From Cristatella mucedo (taxonomy: Eukaryota; Bryozoa; Phylactolaemata; Cristatellidae), in the NCBI GenBank assembly GCA_009760855.2, contig WPIO01000047.1, positions 272,501 through 336,500 on the forward strand: a stretch of DNA of 64,000 nucleotides. The letters are read 5' to 3'. Under the pieces are notes generated by a model. It saw only the letters and a program-made list of their open reading frames with translations, was not told the origin of the DNA and ran no database searches. A program made the position numbers and the translations under genes. Below are positions 24,490 through 35,120 of the stretch, in pieces (position 1 is the first letter of the stretch; each line of letters starts with the position of its first letter).

Positions 24490-25085
24490 TTAAAATACTT
24501 CAGAAAGAATGCAACTAATCTGAATAAAATAATAACATGTCGTTAGTAAAGCACCATAAGAAAACTTAATTTCTTTCCAGGCACTTAACAACAGACTGTT
24601 AGTGAATCAGTGGCCAAGGGTTTGTGAGTTGGATTATACCAAACATGCAAAACCAAGCAAAGAATCACACTAAGGCCAGCATGCTAACAAAACATGGAAG
24701 ATACTCATGGCCAACGATTCGTAAGACCTTTTGCTATTTAACACAAATCGTGTGCATGCATGCATGCATGCAAACATGCAAAGCACATTAGCACAAAAGG
24801 ATAGAGACAGGTTTACTGTGGCAAAAGAAAAGCTGACCAGAACTGATGCACCTTTAACTGACCCTTTAAGGATAAAATGCACACGAGCTGAAGGCTCCAC
24901 CACCAGAAAATTTCGACTCATAGTGACTGGAGGCAGAAGAGTGAGTGCTAGGGGAGAAACCAAAAGAAGTATTTCAGAGAAATAAAGCAAAGCAGGTTGA
25001 TGAACCAAACTACAAGTGAGCAACAGGGCGAACGCAATCGACGTTAAGTCGACGCACTGTTTAACTGGCCTATTCCATTGCAGCA
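24490..25085 (-). mobile_element. CR1/L2-like LINE fragment (unit B partner)
   Basis: Aligns with 14,490-15,140, including 'GGCCAGCATGCTAA' and 'GCAAAAGAAAAGCTGACC'. It marks the far end of unit B. Confidence 0.65.
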
Positions 25086-25160
25086 AATGGATAAGGCCTG
25101 GAAAGAGATTGAGTTCTCTGAGGTCGCTGTTTTATCTGTATTATTATTATTATTGTTAGT
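25079..25160 (+). mobile_element. L2-1-type tail only
   Basis: 'GCAGCAAATGGATAAGGCCT', then GAAAGAGATTGAGTTCTCTG and (ATT)n. An extremely truncated copy. Confidence 0.7.
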
Positions 25161-25600
25161 GGTGGTCTGAGAGAAGTGATGTACAATGGAAGTTGTGAAA
25201 TTTGCGATGGAGAAGCCCAGCTGCAAGAGTCTGAAACATTAGGAAGGATCGTAGTAAACAGGCCAGATAATGCAACAGAAGTCGCCGAGTCCTAAATACA
25301 AGAGCTAACTTGGCTTTTGTACCTTAATCTGAGTCTGCCAGAATTTTGCAAAATTATGAAGCTATAGAAATGCAGAATTGAAAGCAGAATATGCAGCCAT
25401 CTAGCAAAATATTGGTTTGCAACATGCAGCCCTGACTCCATAGAGACGTTACAGAGTGATGTTGGCAGGCTAACTTTGAGGGTTAACCTTTTAAGTAACT
25501 GAGTAACACTTGATCTGCCCAGGAATATGTAGCAAGTCTTGAAGTCATTCAATTTAATTTACTTCGCTGCTATCCGCATGCGAATGTCAGTCGTACAGAA
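25160..25600 (-). mobile_element. Diverged L2-like LINE fragment
   Basis: The minus strand shows weak similarity to the C-terminal coding segment, in the order expected for L2-1 ('LQLG...' region, 'NFAK', 'SVTQLLKRLTLKV'). Frames are broken. Confidence 0.5.
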
Positions 25601-25782
25601 ATGATGATTTTGTATTGTTTAATTACCAAATGAGCTTTATAATGCACTACCTGGTCGTCGTCTACCAAGCGCTAGAGCCTGGAGCAAGGCCTGCGGCAAG
25701 CCGTAGGGCTCATGTGGATGTTAACTCAGTGAGGTGCAAGCACATATTTTTGACAAGTGAGTGCCGAAAGCCAGCAGCATAC

Positions 25783-25938
25783 CGCCTCCAGTCTTGTCCT
25801 TTGCTGGACTTCGTTTCGATTCTCGTCGTCGACGGCAGAAGTACCAACGCAAAACACCGATTAAAACCAGACCGAGGATAAGGCACACTGGGAGTCCAAC
25901 TACCAAACCTATATCAACAAACGAGAAGAGATAGACTG
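25783..25938 (-). CDS. Exon: transmembrane segment with basic stop-transfer
   Basis: The acceptor TCCTTCTACTTCAG has a second AG three bases on (NAGNAG type, giving or losing one codon). The exon is 156 bases, phase 1 to 1, with donor GCG/GTATGC. It encodes a hydrophobic helix containing 'LVVGLPVCLILGLVLIGVL', then WYFCRRRRESKR and a Lys-rich juxtamembrane part, the classic pattern of a single-pass type I membrane protein. Reading on past the donor would end at a stop near 25,730, so this could also be a last exon in some transcripts. Phase 1 fits the stalk exon upstream and the polar exon downstream. Confidence 0.65.
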
Positions 25939-26087
25939 CTGAAGTAGAAGGACAGTAGCTATGTTATTTGGCTTGAAAATGTTCTCTTGCGCACAGATCA
26001 AATGAAGGTGCACGTGTGCAGACGGCATACGGTATACCACTCAATAGGTGCAGCGGCCTTGCACAGTCGCAGCAGTGCTGTACTCAC

Positions 26088-26309
26088 CTAAACTGTCTGC
26101 AACGCCATCGATAACCGGTGAAGACGAAGACAAGCTACTAGACTGGTTGGACTGCTGAGACGTAGGAGCAGACACAGTTGAAGCCACACTGCTAGCAACA
26201 TCAGGACTGCTGCTAGTGCTGCTGCTGTTACTGCTGCTGGTACTGCTGCTGCTGCTGATGAAGGTCGTTAAAGTGGTGGTTTTGGTGCTAAGAGTTGTGG
26301 TCGTGTAGC
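26088..26309 (-). CDS. Exon: Ser/Thr-rich extracellular stalk
   Basis: 222 bases, phase 1 to 1, between acceptor CCTCTAATCCAG and a consensus donor TTTAG/GTGAGT. The product is 74 residues, starting YTTTTLSTKTTTLTTF, followed by a Ser run encoded by AGC/AGT codons and more Ser, Thr, Pro, Gln and Asn. Such segments are usually heavily O-glycosylated stalks that hold an ectodomain away from the membrane; that role is inferred. The trinucleotide AGC/CTG-rich part (26,205-26,260) is likely length-variable between individuals. No other family match. Confidence 0.6.
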
Positions 26310-26411
26310 CTGGATTAGAGGTTCAAACACAAATAACTACAGATACAGCACGCCCACACCAATCGAGCTTAACCCGGAAGGCGTTTGTCCTGCTCACAAT
26401 TCATTAGTAAT

Positions 26412-26981
26412 TTTAAAGGGAGGGAGTTCCAGGCTTTGGGAGCATACGAACTGCATGCACGTTCTCCAAAGAATTTGATATTTGTACAAGGTATTGGTAG
26501 ACTGCTGGATTCTGAAAAGCTGGTGGTACAATGTTTGGCCTGGCGGGGATTAGATCTGAGCGATAGGCTGGAGCCAAAGAATGAAGTGACCTAAAAGTGA
26601 GCGACAAAACCTTGACGTCAATCCGTTGCTTGACTAGAAGCCAGTGCAGGTAGGCGAGAAGTGATGTGATGTGGCAACTGCGAAGCTCACTACAGACAAG
26701 CCTAGCTGCGGAGTTTTGCACCAGCTGCAATCGCCTGATCGCACATGCCGGTAGGCCAGTAAGCAATGAGTTGCAGAAGTCAAGACGGGATGTCACGAAT
26801 GCATGGACCAACTTGGACGTGGTATCCTTATCTAAACAAGCCCGAATTTTAGCAAAGTTATGAAGCGGAAAGTAGGCAGACTTGACTGCAGAGCTGATAT
26901 AGTCGTCTAACGAGAGGTTGCTTTGGAACATGGCACCTAGATTTCCAGCCGATTTAATAGGAGATATGCAGGCAGAGCCGA
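26412..26981 (-). mobile_element. L2-1 LINE fragment in the intron between ectodomain and stalk exons
   Basis: Open for 192 codons (26,413-26,991), one of the longest intact stretches of the family C-terminal region, with 'KLVHAFVTSRLDFCNSLLTG'. The 3' UTR and tail are missing and it ends abruptly at 26,412. Same orientation as the host gene. Confidence 0.85.
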
Positions 26982-27013
26982 CTGTGGGCACACAACCGCA
27001 TACCCACAGTCGG
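26978..27013. repeat. Inverted repeat at the 5' junction of the L2-1 fragment
   Basis: CCGACTGTGGG (26,978-26,988) and CCCACAGTCGG (27,003-27,013) can pair, leaving 14 bases between. The left arm overlaps the LINE end (CAGAGCCGA), so the palindrome may have been made during insertion repair. It lies 12 bases from the exon donor. Confidence 0.8.
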
Positions 27014-27025
27014 GCTAATTCTCAC

Positions 27026-27377
27026 CTCGGCGGCTGCACTCGGCAAGAGCATCTGCACGCGACCGGCATGCAAGAGCATTGCTGCTGCCGGGTGTGCAGA
27101 TAATGACTGCATCCTTGTCAGCTTCGCAGGGGCACAGCAGCTCCTGATATGTGGTACCAGGTTTGGAGCATGGACGACAGACTTGCTTGGCGTCTTTCCA
27201 ATACTCTGATAAGGAACAGAAATATTGCTTGGCGCACCGACCTCGGTGTTGTAACATGTCAGCATAGTGGGCACACCATCCCAACCACCCCCAACAGTCA
27301 CCAATACGTAATTCACATGCATATTCAAAAGTCGGCAATGCTAAGTAGTCACGCTCACAAGACATTTGCATGTTTGC
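27026..27377 (-). CDS. Exon: cysteine-rich ectodomain
   Basis: 352 bases, phase 0 to 1, acceptor ACCTCCGTGTTGACAG, donor CGAG/GTGAGA. It encodes about 117 residues with 13 cysteines, and Trp-rich spacing around 'CWGWLGWCAHY'. Later come 'CRPC' and 'LLCPCEADKD', and a final 'CRSRADALAEC'. This density points to a disulfide-bonded extracellular domain. The C-x-C after a Leu-Leu and the overall spacing recall GDNF-receptor/GAS1 repeats, but that is a guess from pattern only. No signal peptide is seen, so at least one upstream exon is expected beyond 27,400; I could not identify it. Together with the next exons this makes a type I receptor-like protein of unknown ligand. Confidence 0.55.
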
Positions 27378-27790
27378 CTGTCAACACGGAGGTTTGCATC
27401 AGACACAGCAACAGGCAAGTCACTCATGAACCTTTGCATCAACAAGAGCTATTTGAAAGAACGGCCAATTGACCAGGCTGCTCTGCACAAGCAACTGGTA
27501 CCAAGGTAATGCATCTCAGCAGCCAATTAGTAAGTAGGCAGCACCTGACTGTCCCCATCAAACGGCACTAGCTGCTCACACGAATTTACAGCCCATTGAC
27601 AACAAAGCAGCAGCTTACAGTTTCACTGTGAATTGCGAACGAGCCCAGGCAATCTAAGAAAAAATATACCAGTTCACATAGGAAAGGTGGTAACGACAAT
27701 TTAATCATGGACCCTCATTGTAGATATGTTTGACCCTAGCTGCAACACAAGCTTTAGATCCCTGAAGCCCTAAAAAGCAATGCATTATGT
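27378..27790. other. Presumed intron upstream of the ectodomain exon
   Basis: No convincing exon found. The short frames have no homology I can see. Confidence 0.4.
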
Positions 27791-29372
27791 AGCTGAATCG
27801 TTAACCGCCCAGTCTACCTTCTACCATTCCTATCAAAGACACTGGAACGAGTCGTGGCAGACCAGCTGAACTCATATATCGAAACTTCAAACCTTGCTAG
27901 TAAGTTCCAGTCTGGCTTTAGAGCTAATCACTCCACAGAGTCAGCATTGCTTAGGGTATACAACGAGCTACTTAGGAATGCAGACATGGGAAGAGTGTCT
28001 CTGCTTGTTTTGCTCGATCTTTCGGCAGCTTTTGATACTATCGATCACAAAGTTCTTCTAGAGCGCCTCTCATCTCGCCTGGGCGTCACTGGCACTGCTC
28101 TACAATGGTTCAGATCGTATCTCAGTGGAAGACTCCAGAGTATTCACCTGAATGGACAAAGATCATCCGAGGTACCTCTGAAATATGGGGTACCTCAGGG
28201 CTCCGTGCTAGGTCCGGTTCTTTTCACGGTTTATACTCTCCCTCTTGCTGATGTGACTGCCAAGCACAATCTAGGCTTTCACTTCTATGCGGATGACACT
28301 CAGTTGTACCTTAGCGTTGATCCCTCCCAGCCTTTGAGCATCTTAAACTCTCTCAACTCACTTGCATGTATTGATGAAATCGGCAAATGGATGGCAGCAA
28401 ATTTTCTAAAACTAAACGGATGATAAAACTAACTTAATAGTTATGGGCAAACCCAGTGTGATTCAGAAATTGGAAAGGCTGACGCTCAAAATCGGCTCTG
28501 CCAGCATATCTCCTATTGAATCGGTTGGAAATCTAGGTGTCATGTTCCAAATCAACCTCTCGTTAGACGACTATATCAGCTCCGCAGTCAAGTCTGCCTA
28601 CTTTCCGCTTCATAACTTTGCTCAAATTCGGGCTTGTTTAGATAAGAATACCACGTCCAAGTTGGTCCATGCATTCGTGACATCCCGTCTCGACTTCTGC
28701 AACTCACTGCTTACTGGCCTACCGGCATGTGCGATCAGGCGATTGCAGCTGGTGCAAAACTCCGCAGCTAGGCTTGTCTGTCGTGAGCATCGCAGTCGCC
28801 ACATTTCACCACTTCTTGCCGACCTGCACTGGCTATCAGTCAAGCAACGGATTGACTTGAAGGTTTTGTCGTTCACTTTTAGGTCTCGTCATTCTTTGGC
28901 TCCAGCCTATCTCTCAGATCTACTCTCCCACCAGGCCAAGCATCGTACCACCCGTTTTTTGGCATTCAACAGTCTACAAATACCTCGTACCATCCTCAAA
29001 TCCTTTGGAGACCGTGCATTTAGCTCGTATGCTCTCAAAGCCTGGAACTCACTCCCGATGCATCAGAACATCCCCTGACTTGACCACATTAAAAATAACT
29101 TGAAAAACCTATTTGGGACAGTATTTAGTGGGTCCCTGTGATTCGTTTTTCATGTGCTTACGTGTGCTGACACTGTGCATGCTGCCACTAACCACATTTG
29201 CATGCTGGCCCTGTGCATGTCACTCCTAACCATGTTATTCATTTTGTGTTGAGATTACTTACCATTCAATTGCATTTCCCTTTGCAGCAAATGTAAAGCG
29301 CCCAAAAAGAGATTGAGTTTTCTGAGCGTTTTATCAATTGCATTATTATCATTATTATTATTATTATTAACA
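27791..29372 (+). mobile_element. L2-1 LINE, best copy in the window
   Basis: A 5'-truncated CR1/L2-type non-LTR retrotransposon starting just before RT. It has the whole RT, the C-terminal region, a 3' UTR of about 290 bases and the terminus GCAAATGTAAAGCGCC...TTATCAATTGCATTATTATC, ending in (ATT)n. The endonuclease part is not present in any copy in this window. Confidence 0.9.
27854..29078 (+). pseudogene. L2-1 ORF2: reverse transcriptase and C-terminal region, broken
   Basis: The first frame (27,854-28,423) holds the RT landmarks: motif A LDLSAAFDTIDH (residues 54-65), motif [11 protein letters not shown] (112-121) and catalytic YADDTQLY (145-152). The family makes cDNA by target-primed reverse transcription in the nucleus. 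One extra G near 28,420, compared with other copies reading LKLNDDKT, shifts the frame. It resumes at 28,443-29,078 with 'MGKPSVIQKLERLTLKIGSA' and the conserved C-terminal region. A 2-base loss near 29,055 ends that frame early. With no endonuclease domain and two frameshifts it cannot be active. Confidence 0.88.
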
Positions 29373-29375
29373 TGA

Positions 29376-29462
29376 TGTATGTATGTATATATGCATGTAT
29401 GCATACATGTGCATATGTAAGTATGTATGCATGTATGTATGCATGTATTTATGCATATTGTT

Positions 29463-29507
<45 letters not shown>

Positions 29508-29520
29508 ACCTAGCAAAATA
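29376..29520. repeat. ATGT-rich and (TA)n microsatellite
   Basis: A degenerate ATGT/GCAT array runs into about 20 perfect TA units (29,466-29,505), directly after the L2-1 (ATT)n tail. Confidence 0.95.
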
Positions 29521-30389
29521 TATATATATGCAATAAACTCTACATGATGCCTGCCACCTTGGTTAGCATGCTGAGGTCGACAAACGTTCAAAATTAACTT
29601 GTTTGGCTGTTGTCAGGTTAGATAAAAAAGTTACGATTTTTGAAGCATAATTTTGGGCAGCTCAATCATAACGCAATTAAGTAAGAATGTGTTATGTATG
29701 CATCAGTAGAAAAACCTGTCTTAACGACTATGTCGGGCACTAATTCAAGAAAGTTCAAGATTTAAGACGTCTTTATTGCACAAGCATAGACATAGGCTGG
29801 ACATTATTTGACAGTATGAAAGAAATCGGTAGATTTATCGAAGTAAAAACAAAAGTGCCAACAATGTTTCCTAATATAAAAAGAAGAGCTTTGGAGCTAT
29901 ACAACAGTCCTTTAGAAGTCGTGAAAAAACCCTGATATGTCAAAACCAAGGTGACCTGCATATGTTGAAAGGTTTTCACTGAAATTAAAAGAAGGTAGCA
30001 ACATTTAGTGCATACATTTAGTAATGTGAGAAAACTAAGACAAAGAAAATTATTGAAAAACATTCTACATTTCCTTACTTATCAGAAAAAGCTGTTGGGT
30101 AGTTTTACTTCCCACCACGTAATCGATTTCTTGCCTCTCTTCGAACCATATCTAGCCTATGGTGGTTCATGCTCAACTGAGCATACTTCAAACCCTGGAT
30201 TTTTTCTGAACCAATTCCTAGCACGGTTGTCACAAAATAATTTTAATGAAAATACTTTCCACTTACATAATACTGTTACCTACATAATACTTGGGGTAAA
30301 TCACTCGTTCCTGGACAACCTAGTCAGTAGAAAATCCTATACTTTGAGAATGGTGACCAAGTTTAAGCTTTTACTTCTATGCAAATAAC
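29521..30389. other. No gene recognised
   Basis: AT-rich. The open frames at 29,773-30,063 (minus) and 30,008-30,388 (plus) have low-complexity composition and no splice or homology support. Confidence 0.5.
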
Positions 30390-31200
30390 GCTCCATTGAA
30401 CATTTGCTTTCATCCTTCCCAAAAATCTAGTTGGTCATAGTCTCTCAACTGTCTTGCTGCATGCACTGCTGACAACCATATGTGGATGGCAGCAAACTTT
30501 CTCAAATTAAATGACGATAACACCAACCCTGTCGTCATGGGCAGATCAAGTGTAACTAATAAATTGTAAAGCTTAATGCTTGATATCAGATCTGTCAGTA
30601 GATCTCCTGTGGCATCTGCACGAAATCTGGGTGTAATGTTTAATTGTGACCTTTCAATAGTTAAACAGATCAGCCTCACTGTCCAGCCTGCTTACTTTCA
30701 GCAACATTGCTAAAATTGGGGATTGCTAAACACATGTAAATTGGACTTCTCTTCTCGACTTCTGAAGCTCTGTGCTTGCTGGTCTACCGGCCTGTGCAAT
30801 CAGACGTTCATAGCTGGTGCAAAACTCTGGCGCTAGGCTTGGCAGTCATGAGCATTGCAGTTGTTAAACCACACCACTTCTTGCCGACCTGCACTGGCTC
30901 CCAATCAATCACTGTATCAACTTCAAGGTTATGTCCCTTACTTTTAGGTCCCTTCGCTCTCTGGCTCCAGCATTCCTATCAGATCTACATTCCAAGCAGG
31001 CCAAAGCATCGAACCGATTGCTTTTTCTGATCAAATTAGACAGCTAAAGAGACTGTGCCTTTAGTTGGTTTGCTCCCAAAGATTGAAACCCACTCCCAAC
31101 TGACGTCACGACAACTCCTGACTTGACAATATTAAAAAAGCTTAAGATGCACATGTTCATCGCAGAATTTAGTGAGTCGTTGTATTTCGTCTTTTGCATG
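30390..31200 (+). mobile_element. Diverged L2-1-like LINE fragment
   Basis: It has 'MWMAANFLKLNDDNT', 'VMGRSSVTNKL' and 'ASARNLGVMFNCDLSI', then the C-terminal region in broken frames up to a 'PTDVTTTPDLTI'-like end. The 3' tail is absent. Confidence 0.7.
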
Positions 31201-31814
31201 CTCATTCGTGCTGACACTAGGCTTGCTCGGACAGCTAGGCATGCTAGGACACTAGGCATGCTAGGCATGCAAGGAGGGTCAATGATATGCAAAGTAGCAC
31301 ACTGCACCGAGCATGCAAGAGCCCGAAAGCAACGTGTAATAGCTGGACACCGGAAAATTAATAGTTTATCAGCTGCACTTTGGGTTTCGATTAAAGGAGT
31401 TTAATGACACCTTTTGGTCCCTCCATTCACTTGCTTGGCCTACTTATATGAATCAGTTAGTTTCCCGTAAGGGTAGTTGGCTTACCGTTGGACCAGTCCA
31501 GCCAGTGCTCTTCTAAATCAGGATGATTACAAGTGACCTAAACTAACTTTGAATTCATCAGAGACCGTTATTTGCGTTAGCATTCTCCCAAAGCCAGAAA
31601 TTCACTAACGGCAAGAAGACATAGAGTCACGACCTGATTGACGACACCTAAAAAGGAGCTATAAACATACCAGTGCCTCCGAGTGTCAGCTCAGTCAGAG
31701 CGAATTGTCTTCTTGTCCTGGGTGGGCCGAAGGGCCACATTTTTTTGTATAGTGCCCCAGTGAACTATTCTGTATTCATGTTTGCTTTATTGACCTACAA
31801 GCGTTCAGACTCAC

Positions 31815-32255
31815 CAGAGGTCACTTTGGAAGGTGACACCTAGATTTCGAGCTGATTCAACAGGAAATATGCTGGCAGATCCAATTTTGAGCATTAGCCA
31901 TTCCAATTTCTGAATCACACTGGGTTTGCCCATAACTAGTAATTTAGTATTGTCATCGTTTAGTTTTAGAAAATGTGCTGCCATCCCTGTGCGGATGTCA
32001 TCAATACATGCAGCAAGTGAGTTGAGAGAATTCGAGGTACTCAAAGGCTGGGAGGCATCAAAGCAAAAGTACAACTGAGTGTCATCCGCATAGAAGTGAA
32101 ATCCTAGATTGTGCTTGGCAATGACATCAGCAAGAGGGAGAGTATAAAGCGTGAAAAGAACCAGACCTAGAACAGAGCCCTGAGATACCCCATATTTCAG
32201 AGGTACCTCGGATGACCTGTGTCCATTCAAGTCAATACTCTGGAGTGAGAAAGCA
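31815..32255 (-). mobile_element. L2-1 fragment within tandem unit 1
   Basis: Minus-strand RT part with 'FHFYADDTQLYFCFD' and 'LKLNDDNTKLLVMGKPSVIQ'; the frame is open to 32,314. It is truncated at both ends. Confidence 0.85.
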
Positions 32256-33324
32256 ACTAGAAGGCAATAAAACATTAAAAAAAAGTGTAGCGACCTCGAG
32301 ATAGTATGCAGCAACTAAACGAAAGAGAAATCATACCAGAAGCAGAGAATGCGTTCTTATTCATGGGATTTGAGCGACCAGACACTGAAAGTATGCCTGC
32401 ACATGCAGACATACACAGACAGGCTCTTTGCGTTCCCTATCACGATTGAGCTAAACATGGCACAGCTCCTTCACTTTAAGGAGAGCAGCATACATAGCTC
32501 ATATATGTTTATATAGCCAACAGCATCTGAGCTCAGCAATAGCAAATAGAACAGATATGAGTGATTGAATGTATGCTTATATGGACACTGAGGCCACTTC
32601 GGTGCCACACTACTTCTAAGCAGCTTTGACTAACACATGCCCAGAAAAACGCCATCTGCAAGAAGTTAATATAAATGACGATGAATAATAGTAATAAGTC
32701 GTTGACTGGCGACATGGCAGAACCAAATCTCTATCCAGGTGCTTAAAAAGGAACTGCAAGGGAATCAACGAGCAGGAGGGTCAATGATATGCAAAGTAGC
32801 ACACTGCACCGAGCATGCAAGAGCCCGAAAGCAACGTGTAATAGCTGGACACCTGAAAAGTAATAGTTTATCAGCTGCACTTTTGAGTTTCCATTAAAGG
32901 AGTTTAATGACACCTTTTGGTCCCTCCATTCACTTGCTTGGCCTACTTATATGAATCAGTTAGTTTCCCGTAAGGGTAGTTGGCTTACCGTTGGACCAGT
33001 CCAGCCAGTGCTCTTCTAAATCAGGATGATTACAAGTGACCTAAACTAACTTTGAATTCATCAGAGACCGTTCTTTGCGTTAGCATTCTGCCAAAGCCAG
33101 AAATTCACTAACGGCAAGAAGACATAGAGTCACGACCTGATTGACGACACCTAAAAAGGAGCTATAAACATACCAGTGCCTCCGAGTGTCAGCTCAGTCA
33201 GAGCGAATTGTCTTCTTGTCCTGGGTGGGCCGAAGGGCCAGAGCAAATGTTTTTTTTTTGTATAGTGCCCCAGTGAACTATTCTGTATTCATGTTTGCTT
33301 TATTGACCTACAAGCGTTCAGACT

Positions 33325-33765
33325 CACCAGAGGTCACTTTGGAAGGTGACACCTAGATTTCGAGCTGATTCAACAGGAAATATGCTGGCAGATCCAATTT
33401 TGAGCATTAGCCATTCCAATTTCTGAATCACACTGGGTTTGCCCATAACTAGTAATTTAGTATTGTCATCGTTTAGTTTTAGAAAATGTGCTGCCATCCC
33501 TGTGCGGATGTCATCAATACATGCAGCAAGTGAGTTGAGAGAATTCGAGGTACTCAAAGGCTGGGAGGCATCAAAGCAAAAGTACAACTGAGTGTCATCC
33601 GCATAGAAGTGAAATCCTAGATTGTGCTTGGCAATGACATCAGCAAGAGGGAGAGTATAAAGCGTGAAAAAGAACCAGACCTAGAACAGAGCCCTGAGAT
33701 ACCCCATATTTCAGAGGTACCTCGGATGACCTGTGTCCATTCAAGTCAATACTCTGGAGTGGGAA
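33325..33765 (-). mobile_element. L2-1 fragment within tandem unit 2
   Basis: Same fragment as in unit 1, nearly identical, but an added A near 33,670 breaks the frame that unit 1 keeps open. Confidence 0.85.
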
Positions 33766-34929
33766 AGCAACTAGAAGGCAATAAAACATGACAAAAAATG
33801 TAGCGACCTCGAGATAGTATGCAGCAACTAAACGAAAGAGAAATCATACCAGAAGCAGAGAATGTGTTCTTATTCATGGGATTTGAGCGACCAGACACTG
33901 AAAGTATGCCTGCACATGCAGACATACACAGACAGGCTCTTTGCGTTCCCTATCACGATTGAGCTAAACATGGCACAGCTCCTTCACTTTAAGGAGAGCA
34001 GCATACATAGCTCATATATGTTTATATAGCCAACAGCATCTGAGCTCAGCAATAGCAAATAGAACAGATATGAGTGATTGAATGTATGCTTATATGGACA
34101 CTGAGGCCACTTCGGTGCCACACTACTTCTAAGCAGCTTTGACTAACACATGCCCAGAAAACGCCATCTGCACGAAGTTAATATAAATGACGATGAATAA
34201 TAGTAATAAGTCGTTGACTGGCGACATGGCAGAACCAAATCTCTATCCAGGTGCTTTAAAAAGGAACTGCAAGGGAATCAACGAGCAAGGAGAGTCAAGG
34301 ATATGCAAAGTAGCACAATGCGCCGAGCAAGCAAGAGCCCGAAAGCAACATGTAATAGCTGGACACCTGAAAAGTAATAGTTTATCAGCTGCACTTTGAG
34401 TTTCGATTAGAGGAGTTGCATGACACCTTTTGGTCCCTCCATTCACTTGCTTGGCCTACTTATATGAATCAGTTAGTTTCCCGTAAGGGTAGTTGGCCTA
34501 CCGTTGGACCAGTCCAGCAAGTGCTCTTCTAAATCAGGTTGATTACAAGTGACCTAAACTAACTTTGAATTCATCAGAGACTGTTCATCGCTTTACCATG
34601 CTCCCAAAGCCAGAAATTGACTAACGACAAGCAAACATAGAGTCACGACGTGATTGACGCCATCTAAAAAGAAGCTTTAACATACCAGTGCCTCAGAGTG
34701 TCAGCTCAGTCAGAGCGAATCATCTAATTGTGCTGGGCGGGCCGATGGGCCAGAGCAAAATGTTTTTTTTTTTATAGTGCCCCAGTGAACAAGTCTGTAT
34801 TCTTGTTTGCTCTACTTACCTACGCTTGTTTCTACGTTAGTAGCAAAGGTTCAGGCTAACCAGTGGCCCTGAGTTTCTGCGTGAGAGACTTATAATATTA
34901 GCCTAAGCACAATACGTGTAAGCTTTTGC

Positions 34930-35010
34930 TATAGGTCATTACTTCTCCGGCAGCAAATTGTTCAGTGTCTAAACAGAGATTAAGTGTTCGGAAGGTGCTA
35001 TAGAAACGAG
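34930..35010 (+). mobile_element. L2-type tail remnant
   Basis: 'GGCAGCAAATTGTTCAGTGT', then 'CAGAGATTAAGTGTTCGGAA' and 'GGTGCTATAGAAACGAGTTA': a heavily diverged LINE terminus. Confidence 0.45.
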
Positions 35011-35034
35011 TTACCAGCATGATTCACCAAAGCT

Positions 35035-35120
35035 TGCAGGGGGCAATAAAGGATCGCCCACTGCATGACACACTGCAGGACTCATAACCACGACCAGGTT
35101 CATCAAATGCAGACATTTCA
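35035..35120 (-). mobile_element. SINE-B fragment
   Basis: The minus strand shows the B-box region and 'GCGATCCTTTATTGCC', with a short duplication of 'CACTGCA' in the B-box flank. Diverged and truncated. Confidence 0.5.

Larger units (their letters stand above)
31272..34860. repeat. Recent tandem repeat, unit about 1.5 kb, 2.4 copies
   Basis: Unit 1 is 31,272-32,773, unit 2 is 32,774-34,287 and partial unit 3 is 34,288 to about 34,860. All begin AGGAG(G/A)GTCAA and run in parallel. Units 1 and 2 differ by only a few bases and short indels; unit 3 is more diverged. Units 1 and 2 each hold the same L2-1 fragment, while unit 3 lacks it in its sequenced part. Confidence 0.9.

Noticed and set aside
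27854-29078. Treating the L2-1 RT frames as a host gene
   Set aside because: RT motifs, many truncated copies, an (ATT)n tail and frameshifts show a retrotransposon.
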